Below, piece after piece: positions 54,163-63,119 of a DNA stretch of 64,000 nt. The notes beneath the pieces are model-generated. The model searched no databases. It was not told the origin of the DNA and saw only the letters and a program-made list of their open reading frames with translations. The translations under genes were made by a program, and so were the position numbers. Origin of the DNA: Planctomycetaceae bacterium (GTDB lineage Bacteria; Planctomycetota; Planctomycetia; Pirellulales; Thermoguttaceae); NCBI GenBank assembly GCA_021372005.1, contig JAJFVC010000088.1, positions 41,888-105,887 of the forward strand. The letters run 5' to 3'. Every line of letters starts with the position of its first letter. Within the stretch, counting starts at the first letter, position 1.

Positions 54163-55968
54163 CTATTTTCCGATCTCTCGGTTCTTCAAGCAAAAATAGG
54201 CCGCCAAAAAAACCGGCAACGCGAAGGCCAACGCCCGGCAGGTGAACGTCAGCAACGTGTCGCCCGAGATGTTGAACCCGCAGGCGACGTAGTCGGCGAA
54301 GCTGAATCGGCCGAAGTCGGGCAGGATTTTTGACATACCCAGCAGTAGGACCTCCGCCACCCGATCGAGCGCCTTGGCCGTGGTGGTTTGCAGGCCCGGC
54401 TCCATCGGTGAAATCTGGTTCTGTTGGGTCCACAGGCGGATCAGCGACTCGAACGGTCCGCCGCCGTAGGTCTGTCCGGTGGCCAAGCGATACATGAAGT
54501 CGTTGAAAAACCCGCCCAACAGCGCGCCCAACGTGGCCAACATGGCGACCGGCCCACTCAGAAACGTGCTGAACAGCACGCCCAACACGACGATCAGAAG
54601 CGTCTGGAGCCAGATGCCGAAATAGCCTTTGGCGAAGTTCCACGCGAATGAGGCGTTTTTAGCTCGCAGATACAAGTCGCCTTGGGCCGCCCCGAAATAC
54701 TGCTGCGGCGCAACGCATTGCAGCCAGATTTCAATTCGTCCGTTGTCGACAAAATCGCGGAACAGATCCGCCCGCTTGCCGTTGGGCATCTGGAACTGGG
54801 CCGGAATGTGTTGCGAGTTGGTCACAAAATCCTTCGCCTCGAAGATGCGCACCTCGACCGGTTTGTTCTCCGGTTTCGATGGGTTGCGGACGCTCAGGCT
54901 GCCCGGCACGCCTTTAGTGATCTCGCCTTTATAGGTGCGGAACACTTCGATGTTCATCTCGACCGGCAATCCGTTGGGGAATTGTTCGGGCGTGATGCCT
55001 TCAAACGTCCACACGCAGGCGGCCAGCGAACCGCCCTCGATGAAGCTGCGGTATGTCCACTCATCGCCGACGTTGACGCCCTTGGCGGCCACCTGACCTT
55101 TGCGATCGCGGAAGGTGAGCTTGCCATAAACGGGCACGCGGGCCACAAGCATTCCCTCGGCCGGGCCGATTTTGTAGGAGACCTTGTCGCCGTTTTTGAC
55201 GATCGCCAGCGGATGGGTGTGGCCTTGTTCGATCTCCACGTTGGTTTGCCCGTCGGGCGCGACGATCACCTTGTGTCGGTGTTGATGCACCCGGCTGGTC
55301 TTACCTTGCAACGTGGCCGGTTGGCCCGGCGTCGAACCCTCGACCGGCTGCAAATCGTCGGCCGTCAACTGATGGATGTGGGCCAATCCCCGCTCGACGA
55401 ACACGTAGCTGATCGCGCCCATGACGACCAATAGCATCGTGCTGACGGTCATGAAACCGACGATGCGCCCCATCACGATTTCGCTGGCCCGCACCGGCTT
55501 GGTCACGATCGTGTACATCGTGCGGTTTTTCAAGTCGGTCGGCAGGCTCAGCGAGCTGAGAAACAACGCCAGCAGCAGCACAAGATAGCTGGTCGCCGTC
55601 AGCACGAAATACAAATACAACTTGGCCGGGTCGGCGCTGCCGGGGTCGAGGAACCAGCCGGCGAACAACAGCACGACGATAAAAATGCCAAACACGACCA
55701 CCACGCGACGTCGGATCGATTCGTGGATGGTCAATCGAGCCAGGGCCCAAACGCGGTGCGGCGACATGCGCCAGAGATCGTCCTTCGCGTTGCGCAGCAC
55801 CTGGAACGTGACCGCAAACGCCCGGATCGGCCCATGACGCATCGCCGCCACCAACCAACCGAAGGCCGTCACGACGACGCACACGCCCACCACGACGAGC
55901 AACCAACTGCCCAGCGCCGGCAGCAGCCAAGTCAGGAAAGGAACGACATCTTTGGGGTCGAGGACCAT
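54163..55968 (-). CDS. ABC-2 type permease of the 52493-56937 unit
   Basis: 601 aa. Helices at about 8-40 and 90-240 (including LVLLLALFLSSLSLPTDLKN and VVMGAISYVFV), a large exterior domain of about 230 residues (about 215-440), then four more helices at the end. A coupling segment NRTMYTIVTKPVRASEIVMGRIVGF, here abbreviated to TIVTKPVRASEIVMG, is typical of ABC-2 exporters. Partner of the ATPase gene just upstream. The exterior domain contains His-rich HQHRHK that could bind metal. Substrate unknown. Confidence 0.85.
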   Translation of the reverse strand: MVLDPKDVVPFLTWLLPALGSWLLVVVGVCVVVTAFGWLVAAMRHGPIRAFAVTFQVLRNAKDDLWRMSPHRVWALARLTIHESIRRRVVVVFGIFIVVLLFAGWFLDPGSADPAKLYLYFVLTATSYLVLLLALFLSSLSLPTDLKNRTMYTIVTKPVRASEIVMGRIVGFMTVSTMLLVVMGAISYVFVERGLAHIHQLTADDLQPVEGSTPGQPATLQGKTSRVHQHRHKVIVAPDGQTNVEIEQGHTHPLAIVKNGDKVSYKIGPAEGMLVARVPVYGKLTFRDRKGQVAAKGVNVGDEWTYRSFIEGGSLAACVWTFEGITPEQFPNGLPVEMNIEVFRTYKGEITKGVPGSLSVRNPSKPENKPVEVRIFEAKDFVTNSQHIPAQFQMPNGKRADLFRDFVDNGRIEIWLQCVAPQQYFGAAQGDLYLRAKNASFAWNFAKGYFGIWLQTLLIVVLGVLFSTFLSGPVAMLATLGALLGGFFNDFMYRLATGQTYGGGPFESLIRLWTQQNQISPMEPGLQTTTAKALDRVAEVLLLGMSKILPDFGRFSFADYVACGFNISGDTLLTFTCRALAFALPVFLAAYFCLKNREIGK

Positions 55969-56055
55969 GAAAGCAGGGGCTAGAGATTTTGGGGCTGGGG
56001 GCTCGAAAGGACGCCGCTTCGGCGACCGATCGGGGCGCGGACAACCGGGGCGTTT

Positions 56056-56937
56056 TTATTTTTCCCGCACTCGCCGGCCGGGGTGTTCTTGACTTTCGTG
56101 AATAATTTTAAGGAACAGTTCTTCCAATGTTGTGGTCGGGTTGCCCATCTGCAACACGTGCCCGTTGTTCCGCTCGATGACCTCTCGGACTTCCTGTTGA
56201 GCCAGGGGGTTGAGGCCGGCCACGCGGATCTCCGTCACGTCGCGGACCTGCAGCAGGCTGTCGACCCGGCCCATCTCTTTCAACTCGCCTTGGTACAGAA
56301 TCGCGATACGGTCGCAGACGTCTTGCACGTCAGCCAGCAGGTGGCTGCACATCAGCACCGTTTTGCCTTCGTCGCGGAGCTTCAGGATCAGATCCTTCAT
56401 TTCGCGGGTGCCGATCGGATCCAGGCCGGTGGTCGGCTCGTCGAGCACGACTAGGTCCGGGTCGTTGATCAGCGCTTGGGCCAGCCCGATGCGCCGGGTC
56501 ATGCCCTTGCTGTATTCCTTCAACGGGCGGCGCTTGGCCCAGTCGAGTCCGACCATTTCGATCAGGTCGGCCACGCGCTGGCGACGGACCGCCCGGGGGA
56601 TGTTGAATAACCGGCCGTAAAAATCGAGCGTCTCTTCAGCGTTCAGGAAGCGATACAGATAGGATTCTTCGGGCAGGTAGCCGATCCGCTGGTTTTTGGT
56701 CACGTCGGTGGCGTCGCGGCCGAACACCAACGCCTGGCCGCTCGTGGGGAACAGCAGGCCCAGGATCAGCTTGATCGTCGTCGTCTTGCCCGACCCGTTG
56801 GGCCCCAGCAGTCCGAACACCTCGCCGCGCCGGACCTCGAGGTCCAACGCCTTGAGGGCCCGGACTTTTTGACGCCCCCAGAAATCGCGATAAACCTTGG
56901 AAAGACTTCGCGTTTCGACAATCGTCTCAGACTGCAT
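56056..56937 (-). CDS. ABC exporter ATPase
   Basis: 293 aa. Walker [10 protein letters not shown]-loop and the signature [15 protein letters not shown] (Lys in place of the more common Gly), Walker [14 protein letters not shown] and switch His in [12 protein letters not shown]-terminal extension of 70 residues typical of ABC-2 exporters. The ATG at 56937 follows GGAAAGG; a GTG at 56952 is possible. First gene of a three-gene minus-strand unit with the permease and the 527-aa protein. Divergent from folC. Confidence 0.92.
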   Translation of the reverse strand: MQSETIVETRSLSKVYRDFWGRQKVRALKALDLEVRRGEVFGLLGPNGSGKTTTIKLILGLLFPTSGQALVFGRDATDVTKNQRIGYLPEESYLYRFLNAEETLDFYGRLFNIPRAVRRQRVADLIEMVGLDWAKRRPLKEYSKGMTRRIGLAQALINDPDLVVLDEPTTGLDPIGTREMKDLILKLRDEGKTVLMCSHLLADVQDVCDRIAILYQGELKEMGRVDSLLQVRDVTEIRVAGLNPLAQQEVREVIERNNGHVLQMGNPTTTLEELFLKIIHESQEHPGRRVREK

Positions 56938-57128
56938 GGAGAACCTTTCCACCGCGTGTGGTGCAACAGACCCGAATCGACCGGGAGTCCCCGAAATTTT
57001 AGACTATAAGCCAACCCACCCATTCTTTCAAGCAGGAGAAACGCGTCATGACCGATTCCTAATTCACGCCCCCTAAAAGTGGCTGGTCTGAAAAATCTTC
57101 GGGCGACATTTGGCCTGGTTTTGGTAAA

Positions 57129-58547
57129 ATGGATCGTTCCTCCAACCCCCCGTTGTTTTCCATGTCGCCTGACGCCGCCGAACAATTCCTCGCCGGTCGC
57201 ATCAACTACGAACGCGCGGCCTCGATGCCCAGTTCCGAGGCCGCCTATAAACTCGATCGTATGCGTGAGTTGTTGCGACGGCTCGGCGATCCGCATCAAC
57301 GATTGCCGATCGTTCACATCGCGGGCACGAAAGGCAAAGGCTCCACCGCGGCGATGATCGCGGCCATCGGAACGGCGGCCGGCTTGCGAGTCGGGCGTTT
57401 CACCTCGCCGCACTTGAATCGGATCGAGGAGCGGTTGGCCATCGACGGCCGTGTGTGCGAGCCCGAGACGCTGGCCGGTTTGCTTGAACATTTGCGGCCG
57501 ACGATCGAGGCGATGGACCAACAAGGCGAGCAATGGAGCCCCACGTATTTCGAGATTCTCACCGCCGCCGCGCTGTCGTGGTTCGCCGAGCGTCGGGTGG
57601 ATTGGGCGGTGTTGGAGGTCGGGCTCGGCGGCCGGCTCGATTCGACGAACGTCTGTCGGCCGCGGTTGTCGATCGTGACCAGCATCAGCTTGGACCACAC
57701 ACGGCAACTGGGCGAGACGACCGCCGCCATCGCCGCCGAAAAGGCCGGCATCATCAAGCCCGGCGTGCCGGTCCTTAGCGGCGTTCAGGATCCGGAGCCC
57801 CGCGAAGTGATTCGCCGCGTCGCCCGGCAGAACAATTGCTGGCTGTTGGAGCTTGGCGAGGATTTTGGTTTTCAGTATCGGCCGCCGCGTCATTTGGAAC
57901 GCGCGCCGGCCGCCGGTTTTTTGGATTTTTGGGGGCGTGCGTTCGGCGACCAAACATCCTATCAGGACGTGCCTTTAACACTGCCCGGCCGACATCAGGC
58001 GGCCAACGCGGCGTTGGCTTTGGCGGCGGTCGAAATGCTGCGTCGTCAAGGTGCGGCGATCTCGGCGTCGGCCGTCCATCGCGGGTTGGCCGAGATGTCT
58101 TGGCCGGCGCGGATCGAGGTGGTCGGTCGTCGTCCGGTCGTGGTGCTCGACGCCGCTCATAACGTGGCGTCCGTCGCTGCGCTGGTCGAATCGTTGGACG
58201 AGAGTTTTTCGGTGGCCCGCCGGGTGTTGGTGTTCGCCACGACCCAAGAAAAGGATCTGCGCGGCATGTTGGAGCGGATGGTCGGCCATTTCGACCACAT
58301 CATCTTGACGCGCTATCAAGAAAACCCGCGTGGCGTCCCGCCCGAACTGCTGCAAACGCTGGTTGCTTCGTTGGCCGCGAGGACGGATCTCCCAAAAATG
58401 CCGACCGTGGAAATTGCGCCGACGCCCAACGACGCCTGGTCGGCCGTTCATCGGAGAGCTCGGCCCGATGATCTAGTTTGCGTCACCGGCTCGTTTGTCC
58501 TTGCCGGTCAAATGCGTCGCTGCATCGCGGCCCGTCCGCTTTCTTGA
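57129..58547 (+). CDS. folC: FolC, folylpolyglutamate / dihydrofolate synthase
   Basis: Adds glutamate to folates (and dihydropteroate). 472 aa Mur-ligase fold. P-loop GTKGKGST at 66-73, FTSPHLNRIEERLAIDG, VGLGGRLDSTNV, TSISLDHTRQLG, AAEKAGIIKPGVPVLSG, and a C-terminal domain with LDAAHNVASVAAL. The start is uncertain: TAAAAT at 57125-57130 looks like a -10 and would favour ATG at 57162, ahead of the conserved region, over ATG at 57129. Convergent with the PncC-NadD-like fusion. Confidence 0.9.
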   Translation: MDRSSNPPLFSMSPDAAEQFLAGRINYERAASMPSSEAAYKLDRMRELLRRLGDPHQRLPIVHIAGTKGKGSTAAMIAAIGTAAGLRVGRFTSPHLNRIEERLAIDGRVCEPETLAGLLEHLRPTIEAMDQQGEQWSPTYFEILTAAALSWFAERRVDWAVLEVGLGGRLDSTNVCRPRLSIVTSISLDHTRQLGETTAAIAAEKAGIIKPGVPVLSGVQDPEPREVIRRVARQNNCWLLELGEDFGFQYRPPRHLERAPAAGFLDFWGRAFGDQTSYQDVPLTLPGRHQAANAALALAAVEMLRRQGAAISASAVHRGLAEMSWPARIEVVGRRPVVVLDAAHNVASVAALVESLDESFSVARRVLVFATTQEKDLRGMLERMVGHFDHIILTRYQENPRGVPPELLQTLVASLAARTDLPKMPTVEIAPTPNDAWSAVHRRARPDDLVCVTGSFVLAGQMRRCIAARPLS

Positions 58548-58555
58548 GAAGGAAG

Positions 58556-59680
58556 CTAGGGTTTGGCTTCGGCCTGGCGAATCGCGGTCGAGGAAATGTC
58601 GTCGCGAAACACCTCGGGAGGCACCTCGCGGCAGACGGCCCGCAACGGCTCGGGCAGATTGACGTCCGAGAGACGCCAAAATCGCTCGCCCTGCAATCGG
58701 CCGAACACCAAGAATTTGCACCCGCGGCTGACGATTGCCTCGATCGCGAGGTGGCCCGCGGCTTCGTCGGCGTAGTATTTCGCCTCGGCCACCCGCCGCA
58801 AGGTGTCGAGGCCGACGACGAACGTTGCGCCGGGAAACAACCGCGATTTTTCCAAAAACGTCGCCGCGTGAGTTAGACAGACCGGCTCGTCGGGCGAAAA
58901 CCATTTCAATCGCCGTTCGATCTCCAAAAAGTCCAGCGGCGGCTTGTCGACGTTTTCGATTGAAAGCTCGAACGTCGGCCGCTGGCCGAGCCACTGCCGG
59001 GCCAACTCGGCCATGCGACGATGGCCCGCATGCAGCGGATTGAACGAACCGGGAAACAGCACCGTCGGCGTTTGATCGGTCGGCGGGTAAAACGCGCGGT
59101 CCAGGCGGCCCAGCAAAAGCTCGCGCCACGCCGGCAACGCCGTCGTCTGCGCCCGTTCGACTTGCTCGCCTTCGAGCAGATCCAGGTCCAGTCGGGCGGC
59201 GACGTCGCACGCCTCGGCCACGACGTTCAGCAGCAGCCGGCCTGCCACGTGCTCCTCTTCCGTGCGGCTCCGACGGTCTTTGTGCAGTTGCAGGCTCCAA
59301 ACGACGGTCTGATCGACGGTTTGCAGCGCGACGTGAATGCGGTGTGGGCCGTGTTTCGGGCGATCGGTGGCCAGGCTGGCCGTGCAGGCCACGCCGATCG
59401 GCTGCGGATGGGCGGGCTCGAATCGCCGGGCCCGAACCAGCGCGGCCATCGCCATGGCCCGGACCGTGGCGGCGGAGCAAAACTCGTCGGGCTCGCCGCC
59501 GAGATATTCGATCATCGCCGCGGCGGAATACGGCACCACCGCCTCCAGCAGCGTCCGCGAGCCGCCGGGCACCTCCAGCAGATCGGCGATGGCGCGGCTG
59601 CCCCCGCCGGCGGCGGCCAACACGATCCGGTGCGGCGCGTCGTGAATTTGTTCGACGAGTTGTTCGGGCGAGAGGATCAT
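58556..59680 (-). CDS. fusion of degenerate PncC/CinA-C domain and NadD-like nucleotidyltransferase
   Basis: 374 aa from the ATG at 59680 (TTG at 59689 possible). Residues 5-165 align with PncC/CinA C-terminal NMN deamidase (LLEVPGGSRTLLEAVVPYSA), but the catalytic Ser (ESCTGG) aligns with Ala in LAAAGGG and the Lys (YSNEAK) with Met in YSAAAM. Residues 205-374 form a nucleotidyltransferase fold with GSFNPLHAGH at 211-220 and DDISSTAIRQ near the end, like NadD. Plants have a similar fusion. The C-terminal half likely adenylylates a mononucleotide such as NaMN; the N-terminal half may be regulatory. Confidence 0.8.
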   Translation of the reverse strand: MILSPEQLVEQIHDAPHRIVLAAAGGGSRAIADLLEVPGGSRTLLEAVVPYSAAAMIEYLGGEPDEFCSAATVRAMAMAALVRARRFEPAHPQPIGVACTASLATDRPKHGPHRIHVALQTVDQTVVWSLQLHKDRRSRTEEEHVAGRLLLNVVAEACDVAARLDLDLLEGEQVERAQTTALPAWRELLLGRLDRAFYPPTDQTPTVLFPGSFNPLHAGHRRMAELARQWLGQRPTFELSIENVDKPPLDFLEIERRLKWFSPDEPVCLTHAATFLEKSRLFPGATFVVGLDTLRRVAEAKYYADEAAGHLAIEAIVSRGCKFLVFGRLQGERFWRLSDVNLPEPLRAVCREVPPEVFRDDISSTAIRQAEAKP

Positions 59681-59817
59681 GCCCCCCAAGTGTAGATGAT
59701 GCGGCGCGTTTTCACAATCGGGGCCGCAAAACTACCAAGATCCGCGGTTCGGCGGCGAACTACCCTCCAGGAGATGATCGATTCGATGGTCTTTTTAGGT
59801 GAAAGGAGGTCCTGGCC

Positions 59818-60585
59818 ATGATTCGCAAACTGTTGATGGTCGGCAGTGGCGTGGTGTTGGTCACCGTCGTGCTGGTGGGACGCGACGCCTACAGTTATCT
59901 CCGCACGTCGGCCGGCTATGTGACCGACGCCGTGCAGGAGGCCGTTCCGATCGAGTTTCAGATCGACCGCGCACGGGGCATGATCGACGATCTCGTGCCC
60001 GAGGTGCGCAAAAACATGCACGTGATCGCCAAGGAAGAGGTCGCGGTGCAGCAGCTCGACCGGCAAATCGCCGAAAGCCAATCTCGGTTGGCCCGCGACA
60101 AGAAACAGTTGCTGCAACGAAAGGCCGATGCGGCCAGCGGCAAGAAGTCGTTCGAATACGTCGGCCGCCGCTACACGCTCGACGAGGTGCGGGCGGACCT
60201 GGCCGTGCGGTTCGAGCGTTACAAGACCGCCGAGGCCACGGCGGCCAGTTGGCGGGAGGTGCGCGACGCCCGGCAGAAAAGCCTCGCCGCAGCCCAACGC
60301 AAACTTGACGCGATGCTGGCCTCGAAGCGGCAGTTGCAGGTCGAGGTGGAAAATCTCGAGGCGCGGCTCCAGACGATCTCCGCCGCACGGGCCGGCAGCG
60401 AGTGCCAATTCGACGAGAGCCGGCTGGGGCGGGTCAAGCAACTGGTCGCCGGGTTGCGCACCCGGTTGGACGTGGCCGAGCGACTGACCGGCGCCGAGAT
60501 CTCTTGCCGCGCCGAAATCCCGCTGGACCAAGGCGTGCCCGAAGACATCGTTCAACAAATCTCGGAGCATTTTGCAAACAAGTAG
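59818..60585 (+). CDS. coiled-coil membrane-anchored protein
   Basis: 255 aa. N-terminal helix (about 4-21, KLLMVGSGVVLVTVVLVG), then two long coiled-coil segments (about 65-115 and 145-195) rich in Arg, Gln, Ala and Leu, separated by KSFEYVGRRYTLDEVRADL. Upstream is AAAGGAGGT, a near-perfect Shine-Dalgarno, which is rare in this window and suggests high expression. Family unknown to me, though such proteins are common in planctomycetes. Monocistronic or first of the right-end group. Confidence 0.7.
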   Translation: MIRKLLMVGSGVVLVTVVLVGRDAYSYLRTSAGYVTDAVQEAVPIEFQIDRARGMIDDLVPEVRKNMHVIAKEEVAVQQLDRQIAESQSRLARDKKQLLQRKADAASGKKSFEYVGRRYTLDEVRADLAVRFERYKTAEATAASWREVRDARQKSLAAAQRKLDAMLASKRQLQVEVENLEARLQTISAARAGSECQFDESRLGRVKQLVAGLRTRLDVAERLTGAEISCRAEIPLDQGVPEDIVQQISEHFANK

Positions 60586-60640
60586 GATCGCCCGCTATTT
60601 TTTACGTCCCGCGTTCCCCCAACAAAAACTCTCTGCTACC

Positions 60641-61303
60641 ATGATCCGATGGACGAGCTTGCTGCGAGGGTTTTGGAGGAGGGCGATGGACGCGCGCACG
60701 GAACGAAAACGATTTTTGTTGTGGATCGACGGCGTGGGTGGCTATTGGGCGTGCCGCGGCGAGACGGTCTCGCTGGGGGCGTTGGGCGAAGATCGTGAGG
60801 GGCCGGACGTGCCGATCTCGAGCGATCTCACGCGGCGCCACGCCCTATTGCGGCGCGACGGCGAAAGTTTTTTGATCGAGGCCTTGCAGGACGTCGCGGT
60901 GGACCGTCGATCGGTGGACGGCGCCGCGTGGCTTCGTGACGGTTGCCGCATTCGACTGGGCCGATCGGTCGAGCTGTTGTTTCGCCGGCCGCATGCGTTG
61001 AGCGCCACCGCGCGGCTCGAATTTGTGAGCGCGCATCGAACCCAGCCGTTGACCGACGCCGTGCTTTGGATGGCCGATGCGTGCGTGTTGGGTCCGAAGC
61101 CGCATAGCCACGTCGTGTGCCGTCGGTGGACCCGCGAGGTGATTTTGTACGCCAACGCAGGGTCCGACGGGCTGCGGTGCCGCGTGGATGGCGGGCCGTT
61201 GGCGATCGACGGCGTCGCACATGCCGGCGACGGTCCGGTCGCACCCAATTCCCGCGTCGAAGGCGACGGGTTTTCGTTTCGTTTCGAGCCGATTACAATG
61301 TAA
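60641..61303 (+). CDS. FHA domain protein
   Basis: 220 aa. An FHA-type beta sandwich begins near RFLLWIDGVGGYWACRGETV and contains SLGALGED, DLTRRHALLRRDGESFLIEA (the SxRHA phosphothreonine-binding motif as TRRHA) and GCRIRLGRSVELLF. It binds phosphothreonine peptides. The remaining part has strands without a known domain. An internal start at 60686 has a better ribosome site (GGAGGAGG). It lies 60 bases before a Ser/Thr kinase and is likely its partner. Confidence 0.75.
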   Translation: MIRWTSLLRGFWRRAMDARTERKRFLLWIDGVGGYWACRGETVSLGALGEDREGPDVPISSDLTRRHALLRRDGESFLIEALQDVAVDRRSVDGAAWLRDGCRIRLGRSVELLFRRPHALSATARLEFVSAHRTQPLTDAVLWMADACVLGPKPHSHVVCRRWTREVILYANAGSDGLRCRVDGGPLAIDGVAHAGDGPVAPNSRVEGDGFSFRFEPITM

Positions 61304-61363
61304 AGAGGGGCGAGGGAGGGGGCTTTTGGTTCCGTCATTGTCTTTCGCTTTGAGGAAACGGCC

Positions 61364-63028
61364 TTGAACGAAAACCCGCACGACACGTTGCCGCATCCGG
61401 CCGCACCGTCGGCCGAGCTGCGCGCGTCGAGCCGGTTTCAATACGCCGGCGGCGATCGGCCGCTGGCCGGCTACACGATCCGTCGTGGTGTTGGCCAGGG
61501 CGGGTTCGGCGAAATTTACTACGCCACCAACGACGCCGGCAAGGACGTCGCGCTGAAGCTGATTCGCCGCAATTTGGACGTCGAGTTGCGTGGAATCCGT
61601 CAGTGTTTGAATCTTCGGCATCCGCATTTGCTGGACCTGTACGACATCCGCCAGGACGATCGCGGCGACACCTGGGTTGTGATGGAATACATGGCCGGTC
61701 GAAGTCTGGAGGACGCGCTGGCCGATCGGCCTCATGGCATGCCGGTCGCCGAGGCGCTGTCGTGGATCCACGGCCTGGGCGCCGGCGTGGCCCATTTGCA
61801 CGAGCACGGCATCGTGCACCGCGACCTGAAGCCTGGCAATATTTTTTGCGACGGCGGCGTCGTCAAAGTGGGCGACTACGGATTGGCGAAGTTCATCTCG
61901 TGCAGCCGCCGCAGCGGACACACCGAGAGCATCGGCACCGTGCACTACATGGCGCCCGAGGTGGCCGGCGGCCGCTATGGCAAAGAGATCGACGTCTACG
62001 CGATGGGCGTCCTTCTGTACGAGTTGCTTACCGGCCGCGTCCCGTTCGAGGGCGAAAGCATCGGCGAGGTGCTGATGAAACATCTTTCGGCTCGGCCCGA
62101 CGTGTCGATGCTCGACGAGCCGTATCGCAGCGTCGTGGCCCGGGCGCTGGAGAAAGACCCGGCGAGGCGATTCTCATCGGCCGCCGACATGTTGGCCGCG
62201 TTGCCGTCGCCGTCGCCCGCCGATGGGTTTTGCCGCGTTCCGGTGGGGCAGGTGGTTCTGCCGGCGCCGGATACGGAAAAGACCGCCGATTCTTCGCACA
62301 ACGCCGAAAAACCGACCGTCCCGATCTTGTTTCGCGGGCGGCCGCGACGTGAACCGCCGTCGCCGCTGTCGTGGCGCGAGCGGTTGACGGAGCGGTTGGG
62401 TGCGATGCTGGGCGGTGCGATGATGGTAGTCGTCCTGTGCGTGGCGGCGACGCTGTTGGAGTGCGGGCTCGGTCGAGACGGCGGCGGTCTCTGCCTGGAA
62501 CGATTTGCGTGGCTCGTGACGACCGGCGTGTTGGGCGTCTGGGGCGTATTGATTCCGGCCGGCTTTTGGAGACACCATCGCGGCGATGCGATGCTTCGTC
62601 GGTTGACCATGTTGGTGGTCGGCCTGGTCGTCGGCGCGGCGACGTTCGTCGCGTCGCAATGGCTTTGGGTGCGGTTGCCGGCGTGGCGGAATCCGCTGGA
62701 GACGCTCAACGGGTTCGAGCCGGCCGGTTTTTACGCCGTCGACGGCCGTCCGTTGGTTTTGGGCTTTGCGGCCTGTTTTGGCACCTTGTTCGCGCTGGTG
62801 GGTTGGTGGCGGCAGACCAGTCCCGCGCGGCCGTCGCGATTGCGGATTCGCACGTTGTTGGCCGTTTTTGTGACGGCGTATGTCGTGGCGCTCGTGTGGC
62901 ATTTTCCGCAACCGTGGCTGCCGACGATCGCCGTGGTCGTTTCGGCCTCGGTCCAACTTGCCAGCCCATGGACGCCTCGCGGCGAAGCGCCGCGGACGAA
63001 GATTTACCAGGAAAATGCGGGCGGATGA
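61364..63028 (+). CDS. Ser/Thr protein kinase with C-terminal membrane helices
   Basis: 554 aa. Glycine loop GVGQGGFGEIY at 42-51, Lys65 in VALKLI, HRDLKPGN at 152-159, DYG at 171-173 instead of DFG, and GTVHYMAPE. After about residue 345 come roughly six hydrophobic helices (for example MMVVVLCVAATLLEC, LTMLVVGLVVGAATFVAS), so it is anchored through its C-terminal half. TTG start at 61364 with GAGG eight bases upstream; no ATG is available near the domain start. Coupled with the FHA gene 60 bases upstream. Confidence 0.88.
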   Translation: MNENPHDTLPHPAAPSAELRASSRFQYAGGDRPLAGYTIRRGVGQGGFGEIYYATNDAGKDVALKLIRRNLDVELRGIRQCLNLRHPHLLDLYDIRQDDRGDTWVVMEYMAGRSLEDALADRPHGMPVAEALSWIHGLGAGVAHLHEHGIVHRDLKPGNIFCDGGVVKVGDYGLAKFISCSRRSGHTESIGTVHYMAPEVAGGRYGKEIDVYAMGVLLYELLTGRVPFEGESIGEVLMKHLSARPDVSMLDEPYRSVVARALEKDPARRFSSAADMLAALPSPSPADGFCRVPVGQVVLPAPDTEKTADSSHNAEKPTVPILFRGRPRREPPSPLSWRERLTERLGAMLGGAMMVVVLCVAATLLECGLGRDGGGLCLERFAWLVTTGVLGVWGVLIPAGFWRHHRGDAMLRRLTMLVVGLVVGAATFVASQWLWVRLPAWRNPLETLNGFEPAGFYAVDGRPLVLGFAACFGTLFALVGWWRQTSPARPSRLRIRTLLAVFVTAYVVALVWHFPQPWLPTIAVVVSASVQLASPWTPRGEAPRTKIYQENAGG

Positions 63029-63119
63029 CGGCGAAGATTGTGGACGCGGCGACGAAAGAGCCGTTCGTGTCGCGGGGGTGGTTTTTGCGAGAGGACATTC
63101 TTATTTTTTTCGTGGGAAT

